64,000 nt of DNA from the NCBI RefSeq assembly GCF_000143765.1, contig NZ_GL379771.1, positions 496,001-560,000 of the forward strand. The letters run 5' to 3'. Each line of letters opens with the position of its first letter. The first letter of the stretch is position 1. Origin of the DNA: Sphingobacterium spiritivorum ATCC 33861 (GTDB taxonomy: Bacteria > Bacteroidota > Bacteroidia > Sphingobacteriales > Sphingobacteriaceae). A program made the translations under genes and the position numbers. Shown in pieces: positions 27,060-35,108 of the stretch. The notes under the pieces were generated by a model. The model was not told the origin of the DNA. It did not search any database and worked only from the letters and a program-made list of their open reading frames with translations.

Positions 27060-28613
27060 ATGCAAAAAACACATATACTTTGGGCAGATGATGAAATTGA
27101 ATTTCTGAAACCCCATATTCTGTTATTAGAAGAAAAGGATTACAAAGTAAAGACGGTCAACAATGGTCACGATGCTGTCGAAGCTTTCAGGAATGAGCCT
27201 TTCGATCTGGTCTTTCTTGACGAAAACATGCCAGGACTTACCGGATTAGAAACATTGGCCATATTAAAATCCATCAATCCTTCCATCCCGACCGTACTTG
27301 TCACAAAGAATGAAGAAGAGCACCTTATGGAAGATGCTATCGGAAGTAAGATTGATGATTATCTGATCAAACCTGTAAACCCGAAACAGATACTTCTGAC
27401 CATCAAAAAATTCACAGAGAATAAAAGACTGGTGAGTGAAAAGACATCTATGGCTTACCAGCAGGATTTCCGTAATCTCGGTATGATCCTCAATGATAAT
27501 CTGGATGTCCACCAATGGACAGATGTATATAAAAAACTGATCTACTGGGAACTTTCTCTCGAAAAACTGGAAGATTCCAATATGCATGAAATTCTGACCA
27601 TGCAAAAATCCGAGGCGAATGCATTATTCTCAAAATTTATAGAGAAAAATTATATAGACTGGATCAAAAATCCGGATGAAGACCCGGTATTTTCACACCA
27701 GCTGTTTAAGAAAAAAGTATTTCCCGGAATGCAGGAAAACAAACCGACTTTCTTTTTTCTGATTGACAACCTGCGATATGATCAATGGAAGATCATTAAC
27801 GATATTATTACGGATTATTTCCGTCTGGATGAAGAAGATCATTACCTCAGCATCCTGCCAACAGCTACCCAGTATGCACGAAATGCTATTTTCAGTGGAT
27901 TAACACCGCTGGAAATGGAAAAGAGATTCCCTGATCTGTGGCAGAATGACGAAGATGAAGGCGGGAAAAATCTGCACGAAGACAAATTTCTGGCAGATCA
28001 GATAAAGAGACTTTACCGTCGGGAGATCAAGCATTCCTATCATAAGATACTAACACTGGAGCAGGGGAAAGATATTTATGAAAATGTCAACAACCTCATG
28101 CAAAATGACCTGAACGTATTGGTTTACAACTTTGTTGACATGCTTTCGCATGCACGAACAGATATGGCGATGATCCGTGAACTGGCCAATGATGAGGCGG
28201 CATATCGCTCTCTGACGCTTTTCTGGTTTGAACACTCTCCCTTGCTGGAGACACTGAAATGGTTATCCCAACGTAATGTAAGGGTGATTATCACGACAGA
28301 TCACGGAACAATCAGGGTCAAAAAACCAAGTAAAATAATCGGCGACCGTAATACCAACACCAACCTGAGATACAAACAGGGGAAAAACCTTAATTACCAG
28401 GACAAAGATGTATTCGTGATCAAAAATCCGCACGATGCTCAATTACCAAAGTTGCATGTAAGCTCAACCTTTGTATTTGCAAAAGAGGACATCTACTTTG
28501 TATATCCTAACAATTACAATCAGTTTGTCAATTATTTCCATGGCACATTCCAGCATGGAGGCATTTCTCTGGAAGAAATGATTATCCCGTTTGCAACCTA
28601 TTCGTCCAAATAA
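27060..28613 (+). CDS. porX: PorX, response regulator with PglZ-type phosphatase domain
   Basis: The 517-residue protein has an N-terminal receiver domain (DD at 10-11, phospho-acceptor Asp54 in FLDENMPG, Lys in DDYLIKPVNP). A helical linker is followed by a PglZ/alkaline-phosphatase-superfamily domain with FLIDNLRYDQWK, the nucleophile region LPTATQYARNAIFSGL and ITTDHGTIRV. PorX with the kinase PorY controls type IX secretion genes in Bacteroidota; the effector domain hydrolyses cyclic oligonucleotide-type substrates in characterised members. PorY is not in the window. It is followed 13 bp later by tsaE. Confidence 0.95.
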   Translation: MQKTHILWADDEIEFLKPHILLLEEKDYKVKTVNNGHDAVEAFRNEPFDLVFLDENMPGLTGLETLAILKSINPSIPTVLVTKNEEEHLMEDAIGSKIDDYLIKPVNPKQILLTIKKFTENKRLVSEKTSMAYQQDFRNLGMILNDNLDVHQWTDVYKKLIYWELSLEKLEDSNMHEILTMQKSEANALFSKFIEKNYIDWIKNPDEDPVFSHQLFKKKVFPGMQENKPTFFFLIDNLRYDQWKIINDIITDYFRLDEEDHYLSILPTATQYARNAIFSGLTPLEMEKRFPDLWQNDEDEGGKNLHEDKFLADQIKRLYRREIKHSYHKILTLEQGKDIYENVNNLMQNDLNVLVYNFVDMLSHARTDMAMIRELANDEAAYRSLTLFWFEHSPLLETLKWLSQRNVRVIITTDHGTIRVKKPSKIIGDRNTNTNLRYKQGKNLNYQDKDVFVIKNPHDAQLPKLHVSSTFVFAKEDIYFVYPNNYNQFVNYFHGTFQHGGISLEEMIIPFATYSSK

Positions 28614-28626
28614 GTATTTTTGAAAC

Positions 28627-29037
28627 ATGAAATTGCATGTTCAAAACTTATCTGAATTACCCGGAGCTGCCAGCCAAATACTTTCTGCATTTGCTGATAC
28701 CCGGGTGTTTCTTTTGTATGGAAGTATGGGGGCCGGCAAGACAACTTTTGTAAAGGCTATCTGCGAGCAACTCGGCGTCACAGACAGCACTTCCAGTCCG
28801 ACCTTTTCTATTGTAAACCAATACAGCTATCCGCAAGGCAATGTATATCATTTTGATTTCTACCGAATAAAAGATGAACAGGAAGCCTTTGATATGGGAT
28901 ATGAGGAGTACTTTTATTCCGGTGATTACTGCTTTATCGAATGGCCTGAAAAGATACCTAACCTGCTTCCGGAAGATGCCAGGTCTATACATATAGCGGC
29001 CATCGACGGACATATGCGCAACATTGAGATAAAATAA
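28627..29037 (+). CDS. tsaE: tRNA threonylcarbamoyladenosine biosynthesis ATPase TsaE
   Basis: This small ATPase (136 residues) works with TsaB, TsaC and TsaD to make t6A at position 37 of ANN-decoding tRNAs. Walker A is YGSMGAGKTTFVKAIC; the switch segment SSPTFSIVNQY and the late YCFIEWPEKIP segment are both diagnostic. Length is normal. It is the second gene of a unit with porX and is followed by a terminator. Confidence 0.95.
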   Translation: MKLHVQNLSELPGAASQILSAFADTRVFLLYGSMGAGKTTFVKAICEQLGVTDSTSSPTFSIVNQYSYPQGNVYHFDFYRIKDEQEAFDMGYEEYFYSGDYCFIEWPEKIPNLLPEDARSIHIAAIDGHMRNIEIK

Positions 29038-29046
29038 AATAATAAG

Positions 29047-29080
29047 AATCAGGCTGTTAAATTAATTTCCTGATTTTTTT
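29047..29080 (+). terminator. terminator after tsaE
   Basis: The stem AATCAGG/CCTGATT (29047-29053 with 29069-29075) has a 15-nt loop and is followed by a T run. It lies 9 bp past the tsaE stop. Confidence 0.75.
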
Positions 29081-29142
29081 ATATCCTGACGCAACCCTTT
29101 GACCCTAATCCACGTCTTCTTTATAACAAACCGACAAAAACC

Positions 29143-29688
29143 TTGAAACAACATGACATTGATGAAGTATGGAAAAAATGTAAAACGGGGGACCGAAAGT
29201 CGCAATCATTGCTCTATCAACACTTTGCTCCCAGAATGTATGCTGTATGTATACGTTACGCCGTAGACACTCTGGAAGCTGAAGATATGCTACAGACTGG
29301 ATTTATAAAAGTATTTGCTAAACATCACCTCTTTGACGAAAGAGGATCATTAGAAGGATGGATCCGACGGGTAATGGTAAATACGGCTATAGAGATTCAT
29401 CGAAAAAACAAAGTTAGCTTCTGTGACATTGATGAAAATCTGCAGGCACATATGCTAAAGAGTTCTATCGGAACGGATCAATCCGCCTACCAGGACCTTA
29501 TGCAGCTGGTCAAACAGTTACCTGTGGGTTACAGAACGGTATTCAATCTTTACGCCATAGAGGGTTACACACATCATGAGATTGCAAAATCTCTCCATAT
29601 TAGTGAAGGAAATTCAAAATCGCAGCTATCAAGAGCCCGTACATGGCTTAAAGATAAACTGCAAAAACTGGAGGAAACAGAAAGATGA
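29143..29688 (+). CDS. ECF-type RNA polymerase sigma factor
   Basis: The 181-residue sigma-70 family protein has region 2 (LYQHFAPRMYAVCIRYAVD...AEDMLQTGFIKVFAKH...GSLEGWIRRVMVNTAIEIHR) and region 4 (LPVGYRTVFNLYAIEGYTHHEIAKSLHISEGNSKSQLSRAR) but no region 3, as in ECF sigmas. The start is a TTG at 29143; no ATG or GTG is available in frame at a sensible place. The next gene overlaps its stop by 4 bp and encodes a single-pass membrane protein, the usual anti-sigma arrangement. Confidence 0.93.
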   Translation: MKQHDIDEVWKKCKTGDRKSQSLLYQHFAPRMYAVCIRYAVDTLEAEDMLQTGFIKVFAKHHLFDERGSLEGWIRRVMVNTAIEIHRKNKVSFCDIDENLQAHMLKSSIGTDQSAYQDLMQLVKQLPVGYRTVFNLYAIEGYTHHEIAKSLHISEGNSKSQLSRARTWLKDKLQKLEETER

Positions 29689-30431
29689 CAGATAAAGAAC
29701 TGGATAAACTCTTCAGGGACCAGCTTGGAAATGCAGAATCAACACCAAGTCCTGACATATGGGACAGGATTGAACAAGAGCTGCCAAAAGAAGAAGTTAC
29801 GAGCAAAAAAACAAGTATTTATCCGCTTTGGAAATGGACGGCTGCAGCCGCAATCGTGGCGACAGGAATATTTTCTACCTGGTATTTTCAACAGGGTGAA
29901 CAAGAGTCGGAACATCTGACCGAACATCATGCTATACCTTCTCATGACAAAGAACGGAGTAAGCCGGATGTTGAATCCATACCATCAGACCCGATTGTGA
30001 CGGAGAGAAAGGATAATGAAAGATTCGCATTCGAACAGGAGAAGCTAAGTAAAAAAAGGGATGATATACCAGGAGAGGTTGCTGAGCGCCCGCAGCAGAT
30101 GGAAGTAAGTACAGCGAATGAAGGTGTTCAGCTGGTGGCATTAAGTCAGCAGATGGATACCGTACCGAACAACATATCATTACCTGATCTGACAACAAGT
30201 GTTACCGATGTACCGCCTCTCAAGGCATTAATTGAGAGTCCGGAAGTAGAAGAGACAATGATGGCAATCCATGAACCGGAGAAGCAGAAAACATTCGGTA
30301 TCGGAACGATCCTCAATTCACTGATCGGAAAGGCAGACCGATCGGATGGTAAAAAACTACACTTTGATACGGATGAAGAGGGGTCTCTGAGTATTCAATA
30401 CATTACAAAAAACAGAAAGAAAAATAAATAA
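29685..30431 (+). CDS. single-pass membrane protein, probable anti-sigma factor
   Basis: The 248-residue protein has a soluble N-terminus (DKLFRDQLGNAESTPSPDIWDRIEQEL), one membrane helix (about 48-66, WKWTAAAAIVATGIFSTWYF) and a charged low-complexity periplasmic tail. The PSPDIWDRIE type of N-terminus is common in Bacteroidota membrane proteins encoded next to ECF sigma genes. It overlaps the sigma gene by 4 bp (ATGA), so it is translationally coupled and probably holds the sigma factor at the membrane. No zinc-binding ZAS motif (HxxxCxxC) is present, so the anti-sigma role rests on position. Confidence 0.75.
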   Translation: MTDKELDKLFRDQLGNAESTPSPDIWDRIEQELPKEEVTSKKTSIYPLWKWTAAAAIVATGIFSTWYFQQGEQESEHLTEHHAIPSHDKERSKPDVESIPSDPIVTERKDNERFAFEQEKLSKKRDDIPGEVAERPQQMEVSTANEGVQLVALSQQMDTVPNNISLPDLTTSVTDVPPLKALIESPEVEETMMAIHEPEKQKTFGIGTILNSLIGKADRSDGKKLHFDTDEEGSLSIQYITKNRKKNK

Positions 30432-30452
30432 TAACAATAAATCACACGTCAT

Positions 30453-31256
30453 ATGAAACCAATCCATATATTAACCATTAGTTGCCTCCTTTTATTTTCA
30501 GGTATGCAGGCACAGGCACAAGAGGCAGATTCAACAAAGACAGAAGAAGCGCGCCCGTCAGCTAAAACGCACAAACACTCCTATACTTTAGGAAAAGGTG
30601 ATAAAGAAACACATATTGTATATCCCAGAACTTTTTACGGAATTACTTTCGCACGGGTAGATTGGGGGTTTTCCAGAATGATAGATAACGGCAGTTTTAC
30701 ACTCTCAGATGACAACCAGTTTCTGAATTATAAAAAAGGGAAGACCACTAATTTCGGCTTTGATATTGCCCAGTTCGGCGTACGGATGAATGATAACTTC
30801 AGAATGTATATTTCTACAGGTTTTGAATGGAATTACACACGACTCAAAGAAAACGTCATATTAAAAAAGAACACTACACCTCTGGATTATGAAATACTGG
30901 ATAGAAATGAGGTGAATATTGAGAAAAACAGACTAACATCTACTTATCTCCGAATTCCATTGACATTTGAGTTGAGAAGCAGAAAAATGGCTAACGGAGA
31001 CCGGTTAAAAGTAGCATTCGGTCCTATAGGCGGGGTTTTACTGAAAGGATCTCAACGCCTGAAAAGTGAGGAAAACGGAAAACAAAAATTCCGTGATGAT
31101 TACAATCTTCAGTCCTTTCAGTATGGTGCTTTCGTAAGAGCCGGATTCCGGGACGTGGGCTTTTTCACTAAGTATTATTTCAATGATGTTTTTGAAAACA
31201 GTCCGAATCAGAAAGGTCTTAATAATTTCACATTTGGCTTAACCTTGTTCATGTAA
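30453..31256 (+). CDS. outer membrane beta-barrel protein of the sigma operon
   Basis: The 267-residue protein has a Sec signal (about 1-22, cleavage after AQAQ), a short disordered stretch, and repeated amphipathic strands (YGITFARVDWGFS, FGFDIAQFGVRM, MYISTGFEWNYTRL, AFVRAGFRDVGFFTKYYF) ending in FTFGLTLFM, a terminal strand suited to BamA recognition. It resembles PorT-like/porin-family small barrels. It follows the anti-sigma gene by 21 bp, so it may be a target or sensor in the same envelope response. Confidence 0.75.
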   Translation: MKPIHILTISCLLLFSGMQAQAQEADSTKTEEARPSAKTHKHSYTLGKGDKETHIVYPRTFYGITFARVDWGFSRMIDNGSFTLSDDNQFLNYKKGKTTNFGFDIAQFGVRMNDNFRMYISTGFEWNYTRLKENVILKKNTTPLDYEILDRNEVNIEKNRLTSTYLRIPLTFELRSRKMANGDRLKVAFGPIGGVLLKGSQRLKSEENGKQKFRDDYNLQSFQYGAFVRAGFRDVGFFTKYYFNDVFENSPNQKGLNNFTFGLTLFM

Positions 31257-31287
31257 TTGATTACCCCATAAATAAAACGTAATTTTG
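31257..31287 (+). promoter_or_regulatory. Bacteroidota-type promoter of the orphan ABC gene
   Basis: TTG (31257-31259) and TAATTTTG (31280-31287) are separated by 20 bp, fitting the -33/-7 consensus. The -33 element coincides with the stop region of the upstream gene. Confidence 0.7.
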
Positions 31288-31315
31288 TGTCGAATTTTAA
31301 ATTAAAATTCGACAC
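31287..31315 (+). repeat. perfect 12-bp inverted repeat between promoter and ABC start
   Basis: GTGTCGAATTTT, a 5-nt spacer, then AAAATTCGACAC, followed by TTTTATTTT. It may terminate the upstream sigma operon, but it also overlaps the last base of the -7 element and the expected transcription start, so it could act as an operator or 5' leader hairpin of the ABC gene. Confidence 0.7.
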
Positions 31316-31324
31316 TTTTATTTT

Positions 31325-32365
31325 ATGCAAGAGCTTTCATCCTGTCAATTTATTCCCTCAGACGTACAACAGCCCGGACTACCTTTGGTATATGGGGAAA
31401 ATGTTTCCTGTGTTTTCGAGAACAAAGAAAAGATAATTGCTGTAGATCACGTCAGTTTCAGTGTTAATGAAGGTGAGATCACTTCCATTATCGGGGAGTC
31501 GGGAAGCGGAAAAAGCACATTGCTTAAACTGATTTACGGGCTACTGGAGCCACAATCCGGATCTATACGTTACCGGGGATGGCTCGTCCCCACACGAAAA
31601 GACAAATTAATACCAGGACATCCGGCGATGAAATTGGTCTCACAGGGTTTCGATGATCTTAATCTGTATGCTAAAGTATGGGATAATGTAGCTTCGCAAC
31701 TTTCCAATACCAATCTTCAACGCAAACAGGATAAAACACATGAAGTGCTCGAAAAACTGAAGATTGCACATCTTGCAAATCAGCGGGTAGCAGATCTTAG
31801 CGGCGGTGAAAAGCAAAGGGTAGCCATTTCGAGAGCCCTGATTAATGAACCGGAGGTGCTGTTAATGGATGAACCGTTCAATCAGGTAGATGCCGCTTTC
31901 AGAGATAATCTGCAGCAGGACATCAAACAGATTGTAAAAGAGACAGGACTTACCATTATCATTATTTCCCATGATCCTGCAGAAGTACTTTCGCTATCAG
32001 ACAGACTGATGGTAATGAAAAAAGGTAAGATTGTAGATCAGGGAAGTCCGGAAGAATTATACTATCACCCCACACATTCTTACACGGCACAATTGCTGGC
32101 TAAGAGTAATCTTCTTTCTTCGGAACAGGCGACTGCATTAGGTATTCAGACGACACAGCAAATCGCCATCCATCAGGAATGGATCAAAGTCAAAAGAAAT
32201 GCTTCCGGTTTGCTGAAAGTTAAAGATATTCGTTTCAGAGGATTCTATAATGAAATCACTGTAGGCAATGAACACGTATCTCTCCAGCTGGTTGATTATC
32301 CTATTTCCACTATCGAAAAAGGAGCAGCGGTTGAAATATCTATTGACAAGTATATCAGCTTCTGA
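31325..32365 (+). CDS. orphan ABC transporter ATP-binding protein with C-terminal extension
   Basis: The 346-residue ATPase has Walker A GESGSGKST, Q-loop LVSQGFDDL, signature LSGGEKQRVA, Walker B VLLMDEPFNQVD and the switch His in IIISHDPAEVL. Residues about 265-346 form an extra beta-rich domain ending in VEISIDKYISF, like the TOBE domain of importer ATPases of the FbpC/PotA type. No permease or binding-protein gene is adjacent. Its stop is directly abutted by the convergent gene ending at 32366, with no space for a terminator. Confidence 0.88.
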   Translation: MQELSSCQFIPSDVQQPGLPLVYGENVSCVFENKEKIIAVDHVSFSVNEGEITSIIGESGSGKSTLLKLIYGLLEPQSGSIRYRGWLVPTRKDKLIPGHPAMKLVSQGFDDLNLYAKVWDNVASQLSNTNLQRKQDKTHEVLEKLKIAHLANQRVADLSGGEKQRVAISRALINEPEVLLMDEPFNQVDAAFRDNLQQDIKQIVKETGLTIIIISHDPAEVLSLSDRLMVMKKGKIVDQGSPEELYYHPTHSYTAQLLAKSNLLSSEQATALGIQTTQQIAIHQEWIKVKRNASGLLKVKDIRFRGFYNEITVGNEHVSLQLVDYPISTIEKGAAVEISIDKYISF

Positions 32366-32866
32366 TTATTTGGCTAATTCAGACTCCAGAACTGTAAGCA
32401 GATGTTTAAACTCATCTTCAGTATAACCGATTGACTGATACACTACTTCTCCTTTTTTATTCAGGATAACATTACGTGGGATCCCTGTATCCGCATATTT
32501 GGAAAAGATTTCTCTTTTCAGATCCGGAAAAACAGGAAAAGTATATTGCTGTTTGCTCATAAAAGGGTTCAGCTTATCCCAACCTTCTTCTCGGGCAAAT
32601 ACCAACAAGGAAAAATCTGTCCGGGACTTGTACTTCGCCCATATTTCATTTTCGACTCTGGGCAATTCCTGTCTGCAAGGCGGGCACCAGGTAGCAAAAA
32701 AATTGATCAGAACAACTTTGCCTTTCAGCATACTTATGTCTTTCCGTTCTTCCTTTTTATCTTTCCATTCAAAAACCGGGGTTTGCTCTCCAACCTTTAC
32801 TTTCCATTCCTGTCCGAATACAGGGACAGCTATTGTCAATATCAATAATAGAATAAGTTGCTTCAT
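32366..32866 (-). CDS. TlpA-family periplasmic thioredoxin-like protein
   Basis: The 166-residue protein has a signal peptide (about 1-18, cleavage after VFGQ) and a thioredoxin fold with the redox motif WCPPCR in VLINFFATWCPPCRQELP. The cis-proline segment is DTGIPRNVILN. It is probably a periplasmic disulfide reductase or ResA/TlpA-like protein. The gene follows the esterase gene with a 1-bp gap on the same strand, so the two are likely co-transcribed. Confidence 0.92.
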   Translation of the reverse strand: MKQLILLLILTIAVPVFGQEWKVKVGEQTPVFEWKDKKEERKDISMLKGKVVLINFFATWCPPCRQELPRVENEIWAKYKSRTDFSLLVFAREEGWDKLNPFMSKQQYTFPVFPDLKREIFSKYADTGIPRNVILNKKGEVVYQSIGYTEDEFKHLLTVLESELAK

Positions 32867-32867
32867 G

Positions 32868-33734
32868 TTATTTTAATTTTTCCAGCCAGGTCAGACAGGG
32901 TGCTAACCACTTTACTTCGCTTGTTTTGTTGTTCAATCCGAATCCATGTCCACCATTTTCATAGGTAAACACTTCATTGGGAATCTTATATTTTTGTAAT
33001 GCCCGCTGATAACGGTACATATTTTCAACAGGCACAGCTTTATCATCTTTTGCACTCATCAGAAAGGCTGGAGCTGTATTTTTATCAACCTGAAGTTCAT
33101 TTGAAAATAAAATCTCATCTTCTTTCTCAGGATTCGGCCCAAGCAGATTTTTACGGGATCCGGCATGTGTAATGGTGGTATCCATAGAGATCACAGGATA
33201 ACACAGAATCGAAAAATCCGGTCTGAGATCTGTATTCAGGTCATTTGCAATATATGCTTTTTTGTAATGCGTGGATAATGTAGAAGCTAAATGACCTCCT
33301 GCAGAAAAACCCATTACACCGAGTTTGCGAATATCAACTCCCAATACCTGTTGGTTCTCCCGTATCAGCTGCATAGCGCGCTGTGCATCCTGCAGGGGAC
33401 CGATCTTCTTATCTTTCATAATCTGATCGCTGGGTAACCGATATTTTAACACAAAAGCTGTATAGCCGTTTTTATTTAATTCACGAGCCACATCATGCCC
33501 CTCATGCCCGATCGCTACATGGGCATATCCTCCTCCGGGAATAACTAATATTCCGACATGCTTATCTGCAACAGTAGGCTTATAGATAAATAATTCAGGA
33601 ATATTTTTTTGATACTCTTCACTATTTTCTCCTTTACTGTTTGGAATTCCCTCCGGATAAAGGAGAATTTTTTCCTGAGCTACGGCACGCAGAGCAATCA
33701 TCAATACAAGATTTATTACAATTAAGGTTTTCAT
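32868..33734 (-). CDS. exported alpha/beta-hydrolase (esterase)
   Basis: This exported serine hydrolase has a signal peptide from ATG 33734 (MKTLIVINLVL, cleavage after AVAQ). The oxyanion-hole segment is IPGGGYAHV, the nucleophile elbow is GFSAGGH, the acid lies in SAKDDKAVP and the His in GGHGFG. It resembles acetylxylan-esterase-like and BD-FAE-type carbohydrate esterases. An ATG seven codons upstream (33755) would overlap the ald gene and lengthen the signal peptide, so 33734 is preferred. It lies 4 bp downstream of ald. Confidence 0.87.
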   Translation of the reverse strand: MKTLIVINLVLMIALRAVAQEKILLYPEGIPNSKGENSEEYQKNIPELFIYKPTVADKHVGILVIPGGGYAHVAIGHEGHDVARELNKNGYTAFVLKYRLPSDQIMKDKKIGPLQDAQRAMQLIRENQQVLGVDIRKLGVMGFSAGGHLASTLSTHYKKAYIANDLNTDLRPDFSILCYPVISMDTTITHAGSRKNLLGPNPEKEDEILFSNELQVDKNTAPAFLMSAKDDKAVPVENMYRYQRALQKYKIPNEVFTYENGGHGFGLNNKTSEVKWLAPCLTWLEKLK

Positions 33735-33738
33735 AGAC

Positions 33739-34950
33739 TTACAGATTGGAAACAATAATAAGATCCAGATCTTTGGCAGGGAGATTAAATTTATTGGCCA
33801 TATCCTTATTGGTCAGGTTGCCCTGATACAGATATATGGCACTGCGTATTCCCTGATTGGCCCAGATCATTTTGTTCATCCCCCCTGCTTCACCAATCTG
33901 AAGTAAGATCGGCGAAAAAATATTCGTAAGTGCGTACGTGGCTGTACGGGCCACTCTTGAAGCGATATTGGGCACACAATAATGAATCACATCATATTTA
34001 CGAAAGACAGGTTTATCATGACTGGTCACTTCTGAAGTTTCAAAACATCCACCCTGATCGATACTTACATCAATCAGTACAGAATTAGGCTTCATTTGCG
34101 AAACGGTCTCTTCCGAGATTATACAAGGGGAGCGACCATTTACAGCTCTTAATGCGCCAATGACGACATCGCAGGATCGCACCGCCTTATTCAATACGAT
34201 GGGTTGAATAACTGAAGTAAATACTCTGCTGCCCACATTATTCTGTAATCGTCTGAGACGGTATACAGAGCTGTCAAATACCTTGACCTGTGCTCCAAGC
34301 GCAATTGCTGTACGTGCTGCAAATTCACCTACAGTACCTGCTCCGATAATAACCATTTCTGTAGGCGGGACACCGGTAACTCCACCAAGCATAAGTCCCT
34401 TTCCGTCAAATACATTACTAAGATACTCTGCGGCTATAAGTACGGCTGTAGCCCCTACAATCTCACTCATTGCACGTACCACTGTCAGATGACATCCTTC
34501 ATCCTGCAGGTACTCATAGGATAATGCTGTGACTTTCTTTTTGATCAGTGATTGTAATACAGCCAGATCCATCATAGAAGGCTGCTGGGAAGAAAACAAC
34601 ACTTGCCCTGTTTTCATAAGACTGACCTCTTCTAAGGTCGGACTGGCAACTTTAATGATCAGATCGGCCTTATACACTTCCTCGCTGCTATAGACGATCA
34701 ATGCCCCCTGTTCACTATAATGTTGGTCCAAAAAATTTGATCCCGCACCGGCATTAGACTCTAAAATGACCTTATGCCCGTTCTCAATCAATAAAGCAAC
34801 TGACAACGGAGTCAAGGCAATCCTGTTCTCCTGAAAGGACACTTCTTTCGGAATGCCTATTGTAAGACTGTTTTTTGATTTGCCAACAGCCATTAATGCC
34901 TCCTGAGGCTGCATCATTGCCTGTTGAGCGATTTTGGAAATACTACCCAT
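33739..34950 (-). CDS. ald: alanine dehydrogenase family protein
   Basis: The 403-residue cytoplasmic NAD-dependent oxidoreductase has the family N-terminus IGIPKEVSFQENRIALTP, the catalytic Lys/His region, and the Rossmann motif VIIGAGTVGEFAART. The segment SVLIDVSIDQGGCFETS is diagnostic of the alanine dehydrogenase/PntA N-terminal family. The enzyme interconverts alanine and pyruvate with ammonia. It has about 30 extra N-terminal residues compared with classical Ald, as in many Bacteroidota. It is first gene of a minus-strand unit with the esterase and TlpA genes. Confidence 0.88.
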   Translation of the reverse strand: MGSISKIAQQAMMQPQEALMAVGKSKNSLTIGIPKEVSFQENRIALTPLSVALLIENGHKVILESNAGAGSNFLDQHYSEQGALIVYSSEEVYKADLIIKVASPTLEEVSLMKTGQVLFSSQQPSMMDLAVLQSLIKKKVTALSYEYLQDEGCHLTVVRAMSEIVGATAVLIAAEYLSNVFDGKGLMLGGVTGVPPTEMVIIGAGTVGEFAARTAIALGAQVKVFDSSVYRLRRLQNNVGSRVFTSVIQPIVLNKAVRSCDVVIGALRAVNGRSPCIISEETVSQMKPNSVLIDVSIDQGGCFETSEVTSHDKPVFRKYDVIHYCVPNIASRVARTATYALTNIFSPILLQIGEAGGMNKMIWANQGIRSAIYLYQGNLTNKDMANKFNLPAKDLDLIIVSNL

Positions 34951-35074
34951 CTATTCAAAAATTATCTGTCACTAATTTAGGTATTTATTAAGGTTTATTA
35001 CAATAAATATGCTCGCTTTTAATAAGATGGTACAATATTAGCACATAAAATGTAATTAGGTTATTAAAAAAAAG

Positions 35075-35082
35075 TAGATTTG
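35075..35082 (+). promoter_or_regulatory. candidate -7 element of the CapD-type dehydratase gene
   Basis: TAGATTTG matches TAnnTTTG and lies 26 bp before the ATG at 35109. Only a weak TTA is present where the -33 element should be. Confidence 0.5.
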
Positions 35083-35108
35083 TATAGATTTTTACCCACC
35101 CTTAACGC

